Below, piece after piece: positions 11,650 through 23,146 of a DNA stretch of 64,000 nt (positions within the stretch are counted from its first letter, which is position 1; the number at the start of each line of letters is the position of its first letter). The stretch is from Sebastes aleutianus. Taxonomy: Eukaryota; Chordata; Actinopteri; Perciformes; Sebastidae. The DNA lies in NCBI GenBank assembly GCA_916700875.1, contig CAKAKS010000067.1, positions 1,844,409-1,908,408 of the forward strand, in the 5' to 3' direction. Position numbers and translations under genes: made by a program. Below the pieces are notes generated by a model. It saw only the letters and a program-made list of their open reading frames with translations. It was not told where the DNA came from and did no database searches.

Positions 11650-12366
11650 TGTGTGTTACTTTATAACAGGACCCATGGCAAACCTGATCTATCTATTCTA
11701 TTTTAACTTTCCTCTTTCTCCAAAGTGTCTGGTTATACAATTAACTGTGCAAAGTCAGATCAGAGACTATGCCACTGTCCAGGTGGATGCCAAAAGTTAT
11801 CACATTTCTCGCGATCAGGCTAACACAGGGCCTACAAAAAACAATGGAAACTAATATCTCATCCATCCTTCAAAATATAAAGACCATGTTACAAAATTGG
11901 GCCAAGATGCAAATATCTCTATTAGTGAAGGATTAACTTCAATTATTACTAAAAAGATTCAATGCAATAGTAGAGAACATTGTGTGAGCAGGGAAAATGC
12001 CTTTATTTAACTAGACAAATTGTACGCAGCAAAAGAGGAGGGTGGCCTCTCTCTATCCTGCATTGACTGGTATCATTGGGCTTTTTCATTGTCCCAGCTT
12101 GCTAAAATGAGTCTTCCTCAAGGTCCCATCTTGGGTTAAAGTTGAACAAGAATTGACACACACCTCCTCCATGGAGGCCTTCTTGACTCAACAAGATAGA
12201 CCAGCTCCATTCCAAAATCCTGTGCTGGCCTTCACTCGAGAAACTTCGAGGGTGGTACATCAGATAACACGGTCCAACCCATATGGCACACCAAGAGACT
12301 CTGTATGGTACAAGAAACTATTAATAGATGGAAAATCTATCTTTTGGGAAAGATGGGTCAACCCGA
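11650..12366 (+). mobile_element. Decayed L1-like LINE ORF2 fragment
   Basis: Plus-strand reading gives the region between the reverse transcriptase and the C-terminal zinc knuckle of an L1-type ORF2, with several stops and frame changes. It includes NWAKMQISLL-type residues around 11898 (in a shifted frame) and TNCTQQKRRVASLYPALT near 12015-12065, the degraded equivalent of the KxxGGLGLP segment. The longest open piece is 12153-12416, with QNPVLAFTRETSRVVHQITR and SIFWERWVN. The right side is cut by the repeat at 12400. The assignment rests on overall resemblance only. Confidence 0.6.
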
Positions 12367-12399
12367 GCCCGGGCCAAGCAGGGGACGTCAGCAGCACGT

Positions 12400-12960
12400 G
12401 GCAGCTGCCTCGCTGAACTGCTCAATGTCCCACGCGTGAGGTGTCCACACTAGCAGCGTTTCTGCTGCTGCTGTCAGCCCTGTCTTTCTACATAGAGTTT
12501 GCCTTTCATAATGGCTTTTTCATTTCATTATAAATGTCATTTATATTTATTTTAGACAGTTAAATGTTAAGAAACGTGTGCTCATTTGTAAATAATAGTA
12601 ATAATCCACACTTGAAACCCCCGTACTTTATTCACTCACTGAAGCGTGCAAGTCACTGTATGTCCTACAACACTGTCCTGCAAATATTTCAGAATAAAAG
12701 CCTTGTGTTAACAAATGAAGGAATTCTGTTCACAGAAAAAAAATGCTTGAGGGCTTTTATTTTGAAATGAAAGCAGAAACTATTGATTTAAAAATAGATT
12801 TTTACTTTTTTCATGTCTGTGACATTCTATAGATAGAGACAATGAAACTGTAGTAATTGTAGCTGGTATGATATCAATATACAGTCAAAAGATCCCTTTC
12901 ATTGTCTGTGACTGTCTGTTGTTGCTGTGAACGAGCCGCAGCCGAGCGGCTCGCACCGAT
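12400..12960 (-). repeat. Miniature DNA transposon-like repeat, copy B
   Basis: Reverse-complement counterpart of 5760-6440. Matching blocks include CATAGAGTTTGCCTTTCATA at about 12491, GGGCTTTTATTTTGAAATGA at about 12751 and CTGTCTGTTGTTGCTGTGAA at about 12912. Confidence 0.6.
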
Positions 12961-13290
12961 CTGAGACTAGCAAGGTTACATCTAACCTTCCTTTTCTCTC
13001 TAAGATCCTTGAGTAAGCAGTCGCCCGTCAGCTGAGTGACTTTCTACAAGCACAGGTTACACCTGGATCATGGTTGCATCTACTGCCTGCTTGACACCCA
13101 CATCATTATTATCAGCCTTTTTTATCACTTGTAGTTGTATTTCTATTATTATATCAGCTATTATTACTGATATTTCTATAATCACTTTATTACATCCACT
13201 GCTATTGCTTGTTTGCCATTGTTGTGGTTGCTGTGCATCTCTCTGGACCTCGGTGACCTCAATGGTGGGTATGGCCATGCATGCACTCAC

Positions 13291-13792
13291 TTAAAGAGGA
13301 CCTACTATGCTTATTTTCAGGTTCATACTTGTATTTTGGGTTTCTACTAAAACATGTTTACATGCTTTATTGTTCAAAAAATCACTTTACTTGTCTCATA
13401 CCGGCTGTGCTGCAGCACCTATTTCTGAAACGCTCCGTTTGAGCTCCTGGCCCCGCCATCCCGAAAAGCCCAGTCTGCTCTGATTGATCAGCTGTCTCGC
13501 TGTTTTGATTGGTCAACCGAACCAAAATCTTTGGACTCCGTTCCAGCTCCGCTCTAACTAGCTTTGTTTGAGGGCGTGCCATTATACAAATGTGTTATTT
13601 GGTGACATCACCACATTACGGAAGAAAAAGCAGGACTTCAAGCGAGGCGTTTCAGGAGCATTGTTTCTGTGGGGAAGGGTAACTCCCTTTGGCATGGACT
13701 TTGGGCTTTGTAACTTTGCAGACCCTTTACACGCACAAAAAAAATATATAACACACTAAAGGAAAGGGGAAAAAGCACAACAGCATAATTAA
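13291..13792 (-). repeat. TTAA-flanked miniature element
   Basis: TTAA at 13291-13294 opens an AAGAGGACCTACTATGC end, and AGCATAA then TTAA closes it at 13789-13792. Part of the interior (CAGGTTCATACTTGTATTTT near 13319, and ACATGTTTACATGCTTTATT) matches the reverse complement of the 3' part of the element at 22639-23146. No transposase is present. TTAA target use would fit a piggyBac-mobilised element, but this is inference. Confidence 0.6.
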
Positions 13793-13936
13793 CTGTGCAC
13801 TTACCACCATTCATCCATGGTTGAAGGAGACAGAGAAGACTGTTATGCTGAACATATTTAGCTAGCAATGTGGGCAGAATCAATAGGAACAACATTTTTT
13901 TTTTAAGTGTGAAAGGATGATTAGATTTTACATGCA

Positions 13937-14650
13937 TTGGGCCTGATGCAAGAACCACTCGTACGAACAGATTCTTTCTTAAGTGGCTTGTACGAGTGAT
14001 TTAGGAGAACTTGCCGCACTCACCAATTTTCTCTCGTATTTATAATTTTCTCTTAGGCACGAATGCAATTTACGAGTGATCCAGACCTGTCGTAACATTC
14101 ATGTGCATTTAGTCTGCTGTTATCCAGAATTACTTTTTACACTAATGGATTGTATAATTCATTACTTTGAAGCAATTTTGAGTTATAAAATATAAATCAC
14201 ACTTCATAATTGTGTTGACATTATCCTGTACATTGAAGGTTAATTTGTCTCTGTATATAATAAGGTCAACGGGAAGTGAAACCAGGCGCGTCATGACTGA
14301 CCTACTTCTTCTGGATGCATTAGCGCGTCAGGCCTTTGGAAGAGAGCGTGTCTTTAGACAGCGTGCTGATATATTGGTAGAGACAGATGAATGGTTGTTG
14401 TCACGGTTTAGATTACCACGGGCGGTGCTACTACAAACATGTAACTTGTTAGAGCCAGAACTCCGCAGAAAGACATGCCGATTGAAACCCTATTCCAATT
14501 GTGGTTCTCACCACAATTGTATTCCTGGCCAAAGGAACTTTCCAAAAGGGAGATAGGAGACAGATTGGGTGTGTCCCTGTCTTCTGTGAGTCGAGTGCTT
14601 CCCTTGGTCATCAAAGCCCTCGTCAGATTATCACCCAGGTACATGCTCCG
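13937..14650 (+). mobile_element. Truncated Harbinger (PIF/Harbinger) DNA transposon
   Basis: The left end reads GGGCCTGATGCAAGAACCAC, the style of terminus seen in fish Harbinger elements. A transposase start lies 350 bp inside. The element stops abruptly near 14650, where an unrelated repeat begins, so the right end and most of the transposase are missing. Confidence 0.65.
14293..14650 (+). pseudogene. HARBI1-like transposase N-terminal fragment
   Basis: Harbinger transposases are DDE nucleases, and the vertebrate HARBI1 gene derives from one. From the ATG at 14293 the frame reads MTDLLLLDALARQAFGRERV, then RQRADILVETDEWLLSRFRL and LLQTCNLLEPELRR, which is the conserved N-terminal region of this family. 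Near 14500-14520 the reading shifts into the frame that gives SKREIGDRLGVSLSSVSRVL and LVRLSPRYM, the helix-turn-helix part. That frame change and the loss of everything after residue about 115 (family length about 350) remove all three catalytic acidic residues. It is non-functional. Confidence 0.8.
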
Positions 14651-14654
14651 GTCA

Positions 14655-15078
14655 TGTAAGCGGTGCTTGGTATTCATGGCTGCTAGGTCACAAACTTTCT
14701 CATTTTACAGCTAAACCGTGCACTACAAGATGATTCTGAGAACATTTGAGGAGAGAAATAGGCATTACAGTAACAGAATATTGATTCATATTTGATCAGC
14801 GCTGCCTAGTTTGATCGTTTGGTCGGAGTTCGCGAGTGATTGACGAGTGAGTGATAAACAACAGCTGGACAACAGACCTCAGATCAGCTCTGACTGCTTG
14901 TTTTCCTCCGGTCTGTGAAATCTTGCAGATGCTGTTAGGAGGACCGGAGGACACCGGAGGACAGAGGCACATGGTTTTTTTCAGGTTACCTGTATCATGT
15001 ACTACTGTCACGATGTAGCGACCGTTTTATAAAAATAACTTTTTTTAAATCATATTTGCTCCAATCTCGCCGCTTACT
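14655..15078 (+). repeat. Partial copy of the TTAA-flanked repeat seen at 25346
   Basis: It matches 25585-25945 closely (for example GGTCACAAACTTTCTCATTT and TTGATTCATATTTGATCAGC) but lacks the left quarter of that element. It begins exactly where the Harbinger fragment stops. Confidence 0.75.
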
Positions 15079-15430
15079 TCAGCTTTCAGATGCAGTTTGT
15101 GGCTTTTAGTTTTTCCTTTTTTTAAACCCCAGTGAAAAGTTTTGCGGTAAAAATGTAATTGTTACATCGTATTGCATTATGTGCTGTAGGTGTTTTCTAC
15201 TCTACTCTGTAACATGTTTTAAGTAATAATAGCAAGTATAACACAACCACAACACATGGCTTTTATTGCTCAAATCTTATTCCAGCAAAGCTTCTCTTTG
15301 TATGATTTAACCATGAAGTGTTTCTGCTTATTGTCTTTCCTCCTTGTCTGTTTTTAATTGGCAAGAGCAACTTAATTGTTCTGCCTAATTAGATGCATAA
15401 CTTGAAAAGTGACAGTATTATTGTTTGGAT

Positions 15431-15456
<26 letters not shown>
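15431..15456. repeat. (CA)n microsatellite
   Basis: About 24 bp of CA repeats. Confidence 0.9.
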
Positions 15457-15462
<6 letters not shown>

Positions 15463-15785
15463 TCTAAAGTCATCTGATGCAGTTAAGTATTTTTCATTGT
15501 ATTTATTCATTATTCGTTATCTTTAAAACTCCAAAGCTGATTCCCACTGCAGCAGCAAAAAGCTCACAAATATAAACAGGCACATGCACGGGCACATGCA
15601 CGGCTGACGGCCTGTCAGAGCTCGGAGCTGTTATTCACAGAGGAGCTGCCTCTGCTCCCATGATGGAAATTAACAAACGCTACGAGGAATTAGTGTTTCT
15701 TGGCACTGTACAAATTAACTTGTTCTGCTCCATCTCTCTGCAATGCATGCTGCTCTTTGATACAACTCCATTTGGGTGCTATTTG

Positions 15786-15832
15786 TGTGTGAGTGTGTGT
15801 GTGTGTGTGTGTGTGTAGGAGAGAGAGAGACA

Positions 15833-15865
<33 letters not shown>

Positions 15866-15875
15866 TGTGTGTGTC
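15786..15875. repeat. Compound (GT)n microsatellite
   Basis: Three GT blocks separated by a GA block at about 15819-15830 and short interruptions. Confidence 0.9.
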
Positions 15876-16004
15876 CCTGTGGATTAACAGAAATTAGGCA
15901 TGGCAACGCCTGATGTCAGACGAATTTCTCTGGGAGATTTCGTCCACACAGAAACAATATAAGGAGGGGAGACAAGCCAGATGCACACACACATTTAGCA
16001 ACAT

Positions 16005-16027
16005 AACACACACACACACACACACAT
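16005..16027. repeat. (CA)n microsatellite
   Basis: About 20 bp of CA repeats. Confidence 0.85.
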
Positions 16028-16437
16028 ATACAAAACATATGCACATGCAGCCCTGTCAACAAAGAGAGGCTGACACAGATGCAAACACCTGCTCAAACAT
16101 ACTGAACTTTAAACACCGATCCTTCCTTTTCCTTTAAATGATGTGCACATGGAGTCTCTGCCATTTACCCTCAAACACACTCACCCAAATTTCTCACAAA
16201 GAAAACACATGTTTGTTGTACCAGCTGGCTCTGCAGTTTAAACAGAACAATGAAAAATAATATGTGTGAATGATGATAAAGTGTGGTAACTTAGTTAAAT
16301 ACAAATTAAATTGTTTAAATGTTCAGACATATACAGTGTCCAAACATGTTACATAATAATAACTCTACTGGACATATGATTAGTTTCAATAAATTTAAAT
16401 TAGCTTTAATTATTCTCCAAATTCAAAAACACATTTT

Positions 16438-16810
16438 AAAGGGACAGTGTGTAGGATTTGGCGGCATCTAGCGGTGTGGTTGCAGATTGCAACCAACTGA
16501 ATACCGCCGAGTGCAAACCATGGTATTGCCGTTCACCTTGCTCAGAGCTTCTGGCGTGAAGCAGTCAGTACAGACTACATGGCGTGTCATGTAGTCTGTA
16601 CTGACTGCAATGCAAACGCGTCCACGTGAATATGCTACGCTCAGAGCTAGTGATGAAAACAAAAAATTGAGAGAGACTGCTTATGGTGGGCGGGATGAGA
16701 GGTGGATTGGTCCAACAAACACAGGACTTTCAACCAGGAGACCAGTTTTCGAGACTGGTGTTCACGTTCAGAAGGGTTGTTGAGTTATTTTGAGTTATTT
16801 TGAAGTTACG
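16438..16810 (+). repeat. Fish repeat starting AAAGGGACAGTGTGTAGGAT, copy A
   Basis: The first 65 bp (to the GCAACCAACTGA block) match 19127-19192 with few differences. It carries a remarkable perfect hairpin, described separately. No coding capacity; probably a non-autonomous DNA element. Confidence 0.65.
16561..16608. repeat. Perfect 21-bp inverted repeat
   Basis: Positions 16561-16581 are the exact reverse complement of 16588-16608, separated by a 6-nt loop GCGTGT. The arm starts GCAGTCAGTACAGAC. Confidence 0.95.
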
Positions 16811-19126
16811 CTAGTGACATTTTGTGTTGTATTTCACTTAGATTATGTACTTATTTTAAGCCATGATTAACCATGATGTTTTCCCTAAACCCCTAAATGA
16901 GGGTTTCTAACGCGAAAGGTTCTTGCTAGAACCAGTTGTTCAATGCTTATCTAACATTTTATCTTTGGTTATTTGGTTATCTAGCTTTGTATACTTATTA
17001 GGGATGTAACGATGAACCCTGCGATATTGCAATAAAAAAAATGCCAATATAAGTTCAGCCAAATCCAGCATAGGGTTCACAGATTCTCTATTTCTGTAAC
17101 GGAACTTTACTTCTCTTCATTTGACTTTACTAAACTTTTAACATTCGTTCCAGAAGGTTTTATCAAATTTTTACATTGAGTCCAGTTCTTCCTCAAAAGA
17201 CCAAAAAATGGAAGAGGAGTTAGTACCACTACTACTTCACTACTTGTGTCTTGGTTAGAATGCATGTTTGTACATGTGAAAAGGGAGCATTCAAGCTAAA
17301 ACAATGTGTTAAATTGCTACTACAAAGAAACCGTCATTGACTGTCAGTAGGAAAGGGGAAACTAACACACTTTGATCCATCCAAGACCTCCTCTCTTTAA
17401 GGATTTGTAGTTCTGCAACATCACTCTACTTCTACTTTTGTTCCTGGTAGAGGAGACTCATAACTCACATGGCAGCAAGAGGTGTAACCACAATAATCTG
17501 TATCTGAGGGGAGGGGGGCAAGTATTAGTGCAAACATTCTGATGTTACTATCAGGAAACCGTTTTAGGTATTTGAACAAACAGTGTCATTAATGTGCTTG
17601 TCTATATGTGTTAACCCTGTAGTAGACCAGTGACCTTTTCAGGTTGCTGTCCAGCTCTCACCAAATGCATGCTGGGATGGCTCCAGCGACTCCACAACCC
17701 AAACATGATAAGTAGTTCAGAGAAATGGATAGATGGATCTCTGAAATGTCAAGGTTTCATTACAACAGTCTGAAAGTGAAAGCGATTATGAAGAATTCCA
17801 GAGCTTGATAAGCAGCCTTCCTTTCAAACTGCACACAACACAAATGACCGTTGAAAACTAGATGGAAAAAATTGCCCTCTTTTATTTTTTTACCATGGTC
17901 AAAGGTAAATAGTTCATTTTATTGTCTGGTTGGATCCCTTCATCACCTGTCTATCTGACAAACAGGATGTGATGTGATCCCAGCCATTCCCACAGGAAGA
18001 GCTTCCATAACCACAATCGGCAGCTGGTGGTGATGATAGATTTAAATTGAAGCCACACCTGTGAAACAAAAAGCTGGTCTGCCCCCCCGTGTGACATCAC
18101 TTTCTCTTCACTTCCTGTTCTGGCTATCCCTGCGTCGGCTTCAAGGACGATTTGGACACCGAGGCTCCCAGGAAGCTGTCTGTTTCCTGACCTGAGTCAG
18201 AAAAAAGTCCAAAGGTTTCGAAAATATAACAGGAAGCATGACACAAAAGAGACAAAAACATGACTTCATTTTGATTGCTGGAAATGTAGAACATTTTATT
18301 TGTTATATATATATTTTTATTGCATCGTTTATTTATCCGGGAAGCTTAATCCACAGCAACGGTTTCTGTGGCAGTTGACTATTACTGACTCACTTTATAT
18401 GAAAAATAAGCGAAAAAATGTAGGAGGAGCTGGAAAGAAGTTAAAATCCTGATAAACAGAAGCATCTAAATGCATTGAAATAAAGAGTTATTGCATTTAG
18501 CACTGTTGGTGTCAGCAGCAGCTCTGCAGAAAACGGTCAGAGAAAAATCTTAATGTATCTAGTCGAAAGACTAGCATTACAAAGTATTACTTGTAAGTAT
18601 TACTTGTAAATTACTTGTAAGGATTACTTTCAAAGTAAATACACATTTGCTTTTTTTGCAGAGAGTTAGATGAGAAGATCTACATCACTCTCATGTCTGT
18701 AAATATGAAGCTTCAGACAGAAGTTGATTAGCTCTGTTTAACACAAAGACTGGAAACAGTGAACTCCTGGAGCCACAATATGTTGTTTTTACACTTTTTG
18801 TTGTACAGATTAAACAAACCAGCTATAACATGTTAATCAATGAGCTTTAAGGGTGTTGGTAGGAGGATTTTGCCACCTTCGGACAGAGCCAGACTATCCG
18901 TATCCCTGTGTCCAGTCTTTGTGCTATGCTAATTAGCTGGCTACTGGTTCTCCTCATCTAAAGCCCCTTTCACACAGCCTGTTCAAGGCGGGATTGTTGC
19001 ACCGTTATTCCGCCTCGCTGTTCTGTATGAAAGTTTGAAATATTTCATATATTATTCTAAAAATGTTGGTAGTTAATTAAAGTGATCAATCAGTTTTTAA
19101 CAATCAAATTCTTGTCTTATGTGAGT
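16811..19126. other. Long intergenic stretch without a supported gene
   Basis: I find no coding frame with family resemblance, no RNA gene and no repeat that I can name. Short direct repeats of TTACTTGTAA occur near 18590-18620. Confidence 0.35.
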
Positions 19127-19520
19127 TAAAGGGACAGTATGTAGGATTTGGTGGCATCTATTGGTGTGGTTGCAGATTGCAACCAACTGAGTACTCCTCC
19201 GCTCACTCCTCCCTTTCCAAGACTGCGGTAACGTGAGTCACCGACCACGGGACCACGGTTTTTCACTCTTCGGCTCACTTTACCGCAGTTTCACAAGCGT
19301 GTCGGAGAACTACGGTGGCCTTCAGGTAACATAAAAACGCAGGAAAGGCTCTCTCTAAGAGCCAGTGTTTGGTTTGTCCGTTCTGGGCTACTGTAGAAAC
19401 ATGGCGATGCAACATGGCGGACTCCGTGAAGAGGACCCCGCTCCCTATGTATATATGAAGGACTCATTCTAAGCTAACGAAAACACAACAATTCTTAGTT
19501 CCAAGTGATTATACACTAAT
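19127..19520 (+). repeat. Fish repeat starting AAAGGGACAGTATGTAGGAT, copy B
   Basis: Left end shared with 16438. Internal features are a CTCCTCCGCTCACTCCTCC block and GAGTCACCGACCACGGGACC, which I know from a common teleost repeat. Confidence 0.65.
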
Positions 19521-20861
19521 GAAAACATAGTTTTCCAACCTTTAAGGCTGGATGGGTGGTGGTGTATGTCTGAACCCAAAGTCTTGCGACATTTTGTCTT
19601 TCCCTGCCCATCCCCGCTATCTCACTTGATCACTCTGTGAGTGTGTTGGGGTGCTGAACTTGTAGAAGATGTAGAACAAAAAGGCCATTAAGCCAATGGA
19701 CAGACACAACCCTGTTTTTTATGGACCACAAAGAGGTTTTGTGAAAGGATGAGACCAGCCTGTTTTCTAGCACAGAGATGAATGGTGAGGGGTGTGGAGG
19801 GGAGTGGGGGGCGGTGGGGGGGGGGGGGGCAAAGATGAGGATTTATGATAACACACACACACATCAGCAGGCACTTCTCTGATGACCAAAGATCGGACAC
19901 GTTGGCACCAGCAGCCTGTGTGTGGGTGTTGGGTGTGTGCAGGTCAGAATGGAGGGAGACGGAGAGGTGATGAAATGAATTCACTGAGAGAGCCTTCAGC
20001 TCAACACTGTCCTCACATGGCGGAGCAGAGAATGACACAGTAAGGTGATGTACATAATAGGGGAGCTTTTAGTAAATGGTTTCCTCTAAAGAGCCTAGAG
20101 TCTATTGATATTCATTTCACTCACTCAAAGGATCATTTCTTTTCAAACTGGCCATTGTTACCCAAGTTTTTTGCCCTCATCACTCTCAATTGTGTTCAAA
20201 GTTCCTCTTATACTTAGGCTTCATCCGCAAAGCTGCCTCACTTTTACCTGGAGTACATCACCATGGTAACCAATGATGTATGGCTGACGTAAAATTCACT
20301 GGACTGGATCAAAATGTGCAAACAGACCACCTACTGACCAATCAGCACTCCAGAAAAACGGAGTCAGTATTCCTACAAAAAGACTGCAATCACTGTCAAG
20401 AGACAGAAATAAAAACACAAGCCGTGTGCAACACGTTTTAGGCCAGGGGAGTCTTTATTTATCATAACAGAGATAAGAAAAAAAACATTGTCACACAATA
20501 AATAATATAACACCGGCCGTCTAACATTCAACTGAACATCACAGCCATATGCATTGTCATACTTGAAACAGGAAAGGGACAAACACTGTTAGAAAGTTAG
20601 AAGGACACCGTGTTCTTAAATGTAATTGTGTGCTGTAGCATTGAGATTTCCCTTGATTAGAACGACTGTAGATCAAACCATGAAAACACATCCAGACCGA
20701 AAGTACACTAAAGTTGATAGGGGTGTCCACCTGTACATATTTTTGTGTATATAACCTTTTGACCATTGCTCAGTAATACTCTCTGCTCTCAGTTTCTATA
20801 TGATAAAACGCTCTCCATCAGACACAAGAACACAAGTTATTTCATCTCATAAAACAAGCTG

Positions 20862-21015
20862 ATGTTAAAGCTGAAGTAGGCGAGATTGGAGCAAATATGA
20901 TTTAAAAAAGTAATTTTTATAAAACGGTCGCTATATCCTGACAGTAGTACATGAAAGGGGTTAACATGTAACCTGAAAAAAATCATGTGCCTCTGTGTCC
21001 TACAGTGTTCCTACT
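20862..21015 (-). repeat. Terminal fragment of the repeat seen at 25346
   Basis: GTTAAAGCTGAAGTAGGCGA at about 20873 and the next 130 bp are the reverse complement of the right end of the copies at 25346-25957 and 14655-15078. Confidence 0.7.
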
Positions 21016-21872
21016 ACTACTACTCCTACTCCTACTACTTCTGTTGTGTAAAATCCTCAGAAACCCCCTTATTGTCAATCTAGCTAGGAAAGCCATCCAT
21101 CCTCTGAATGCTCTAGGTCTCTAGTTTGATTCATCCATCCTCTGAATGCTCTAGGTCTCTAGTTTGATCCATCCATCCTCTGAATGCTCTAGGTCTCTAG
21201 TTTGATCCATCCATCCTCTGAATGCTCTAGGTCTCTAGTTTGATTCATCCATCCTCTGAATGCTCTAGGTCTCTAGTCTGATCCATCTATCCTCTGAATG
21301 CTCTAGGTCTCTAGTCTGATCCATCCATCCTCTGAATGCTCTAGGTCTCTAGTTTGATCCATCCATCCTCTGAATGCTCTGGGTCTATAGTTTGATCCAT
21401 CCATCCTCTGAATGCTCTAGGTCTCTAGTTTGTGACTGTAAAGTTTCATGAGGCTGTGATTATCCTAGAGGTCACCACAGGTCATTTTATACAGGGAGGT
21501 CAAGTTTCAAAAAATGGTCTCAATACAATGAATGAATACTATGGGGACTAACATCATCACACATGAATACAGTTGGGCTCATTGGATCCACAAGAGTCTC
21601 AGCTTTACAGTGATACCCAATTTATGTAACTCAAGACTGTTTATGGACCCCAGTATGCAGAAATATTCAAATACATCATTTTTAGAATAGGAGAAAATAA
21701 CACATTTGTAAGGCATGTAAACAACTGCATGGTTTTTGCCCCCAAACTGCATGTGATTATCATAAAGTGGACATGTCTGTAAAGGGGAGACTCGTGGGTA
21801 CCCATAGAACCCATTTTCATCCACATATATTGAGGTCGGAGGTCAAGGGACCCCTTTGAAAATGGGCATGGG
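21016..21872 (-). repeat. Part of the GGGCTGTCAA family carrying a minisatellite
   Basis: Outside the minisatellite this is the reverse complement of about 59880-60265, from the CCTTATTGTCAATCTAGCTA block at 21069 to GACCCCTTTGAAAATGGGCA at 21849. The family's terminal GGGCTGTCAA is absent. The strand is set opposite to the copy at 59629-60265. Confidence 0.7.
21094..21431. repeat. 38-bp minisatellite, nine copies
   Basis: Unit starts at 21094, 21132, 21170, 21208, 21246, 21284, 21322, 21360 and 21398, spaced exactly 38 bp. Each unit opens CATCCATCCTCTGAATGCTC, with only a few substitutions between copies. Confidence 0.95.
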
Positions 21873-22638
21873 AGGGGGGGGGGACTAACAGTATCCTACT
21901 TAATGTTCCAGGGAGTAGCGTAGGGTGGTTCTGTGTGGCTGTTTCTTCCTGTAGTCGTCTCTGATTGTGTGTCCTCTGTGACCTGTCCTCGCCACGCGGT
22001 CCCGCTACCCCTCCTCCCTCGGAATGCTGCAACTGCTATGGGGGAGAATAGAAAAAGCACCTTCAGTTGTGGGTACACAACGACCGGAGAGCCTCACACA
22101 CACACAAGTTTGGTTAGCTTGGTCACTTTCCTTTACTTAGCTTATAGTGGGCGTTGAACCAAGCTTTCTGTCTCCGTCTCGGGCCGTATTTCCTCCCTGT
22201 CGCCCTGTCCTCGAGCTCTAACTCCGTGGTCCAAACTGTGTGCAGCTCTGCTCTCCCTCCATCACACTTTTTACCTATTTTGTGCCTCCTCATCTCCTCG
22301 CTCCTCGAACCTCTGGCTTGTGACCCAGAAATCGATCTCAGTGCTCCATCTTGAAGGACATCCTAATTCCTAAAATGCATCTCAAGGAGCGAGGAGGCTT
22401 GCCGAAGGAGCTATAAGTGAGGATACACTGGTGTATCCTTTGCGGAAGTGTTTTCGGCACCCGCAACGCATAAGAGGATTCATTAATGACATTTTACCGT
22501 GTGTTTATTATTGGATGTAAGCTACACCCAATTCAACATGATATTTACAAGTGCAAACAGCTGTTAACGACAAATTATTATAGCAATAAGAACATTCTTA
22601 ATATTAATTTTATTGGTATAAATATAAATTGTATGATA
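21873..22638. other. Intergenic stretch without a supported gene
   Basis: A pyrimidine-rich region with no recognisable product or repeat family. A GGATACACTGGTGTATCC palindrome lies at about 22421-22438. Confidence 0.35.
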
Positions 22639-23146
22639 TTAAAGGTCCCATATTGTAAAAAGTGATATTTTCATGTCTTTTATATTATAAAGCAGGTTTA
22701 AGTGCTAAATAAATACTGCTAAACTATCAAAACACTCAATATACGGAGAAATACACACAGCCCGTATTCAGAAATTATGCGTTTGAAACATGCCGTTAGA
22801 ATTTTTGTCCATTTGTGATGTCACAAATATACAATATATACTGTAGATCATCACACGGTTTTAAACATAAACATTCTAAATGTGTCCCAGTTTATTTCCT
22901 GTTACAGTGTGTGTAAATAACATCAGCTGACAGGAGGTAAACATGGACCCAAACTGTTGCCTAGCAACGCAATTCCGTTGAAATGCACTAAAACGGAGCG
23001 TTTCAGACAGAGGGTGAATACAGGTATATTCAGGCAGACAGTATGAGGAAAATAATGTGTTTTTTTAACATTAAAGCATGTAAACATGTTCTAGTAGAAA
23101 CATAAAATACAAGTATGAACCTGAAAATGAGCATGATAACCTTTAA
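22639..23146 (+). repeat. TTAA-flanked miniature element
   Basis: TTAA at 22639-22642 is followed by AGGTCCCATATTGTAAAA. The right edge is ACC then TTTAA, with TTAA at 23143-23146. I recognise this as a very common teleost non-autonomous element; it includes GTTGCCTAGCAACGCAATTC and ends with ACCTGAAAATGAGCATGATA. Confidence 0.7.

Larger units (their letters stand above)
15076..16437. other. Intergenic, simple repeats only
   Basis: Apart from the three dinucleotide arrays listed separately I see no feature. Confidence 0.35.

Noticed and set aside
21094..21431. Exact 38-bp periodicity suggesting a CRISPR array
   Set aside because: There are no spacers; the whole 38 bp is repeated.
21579..21826. 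Open frames such as the 81-codon one, similar to those at 4862, 56715 and 59581
   Set aside because: They are fortuitous frames in the GGGCTGTCAA repeat family; the similarity comes from the repeat.
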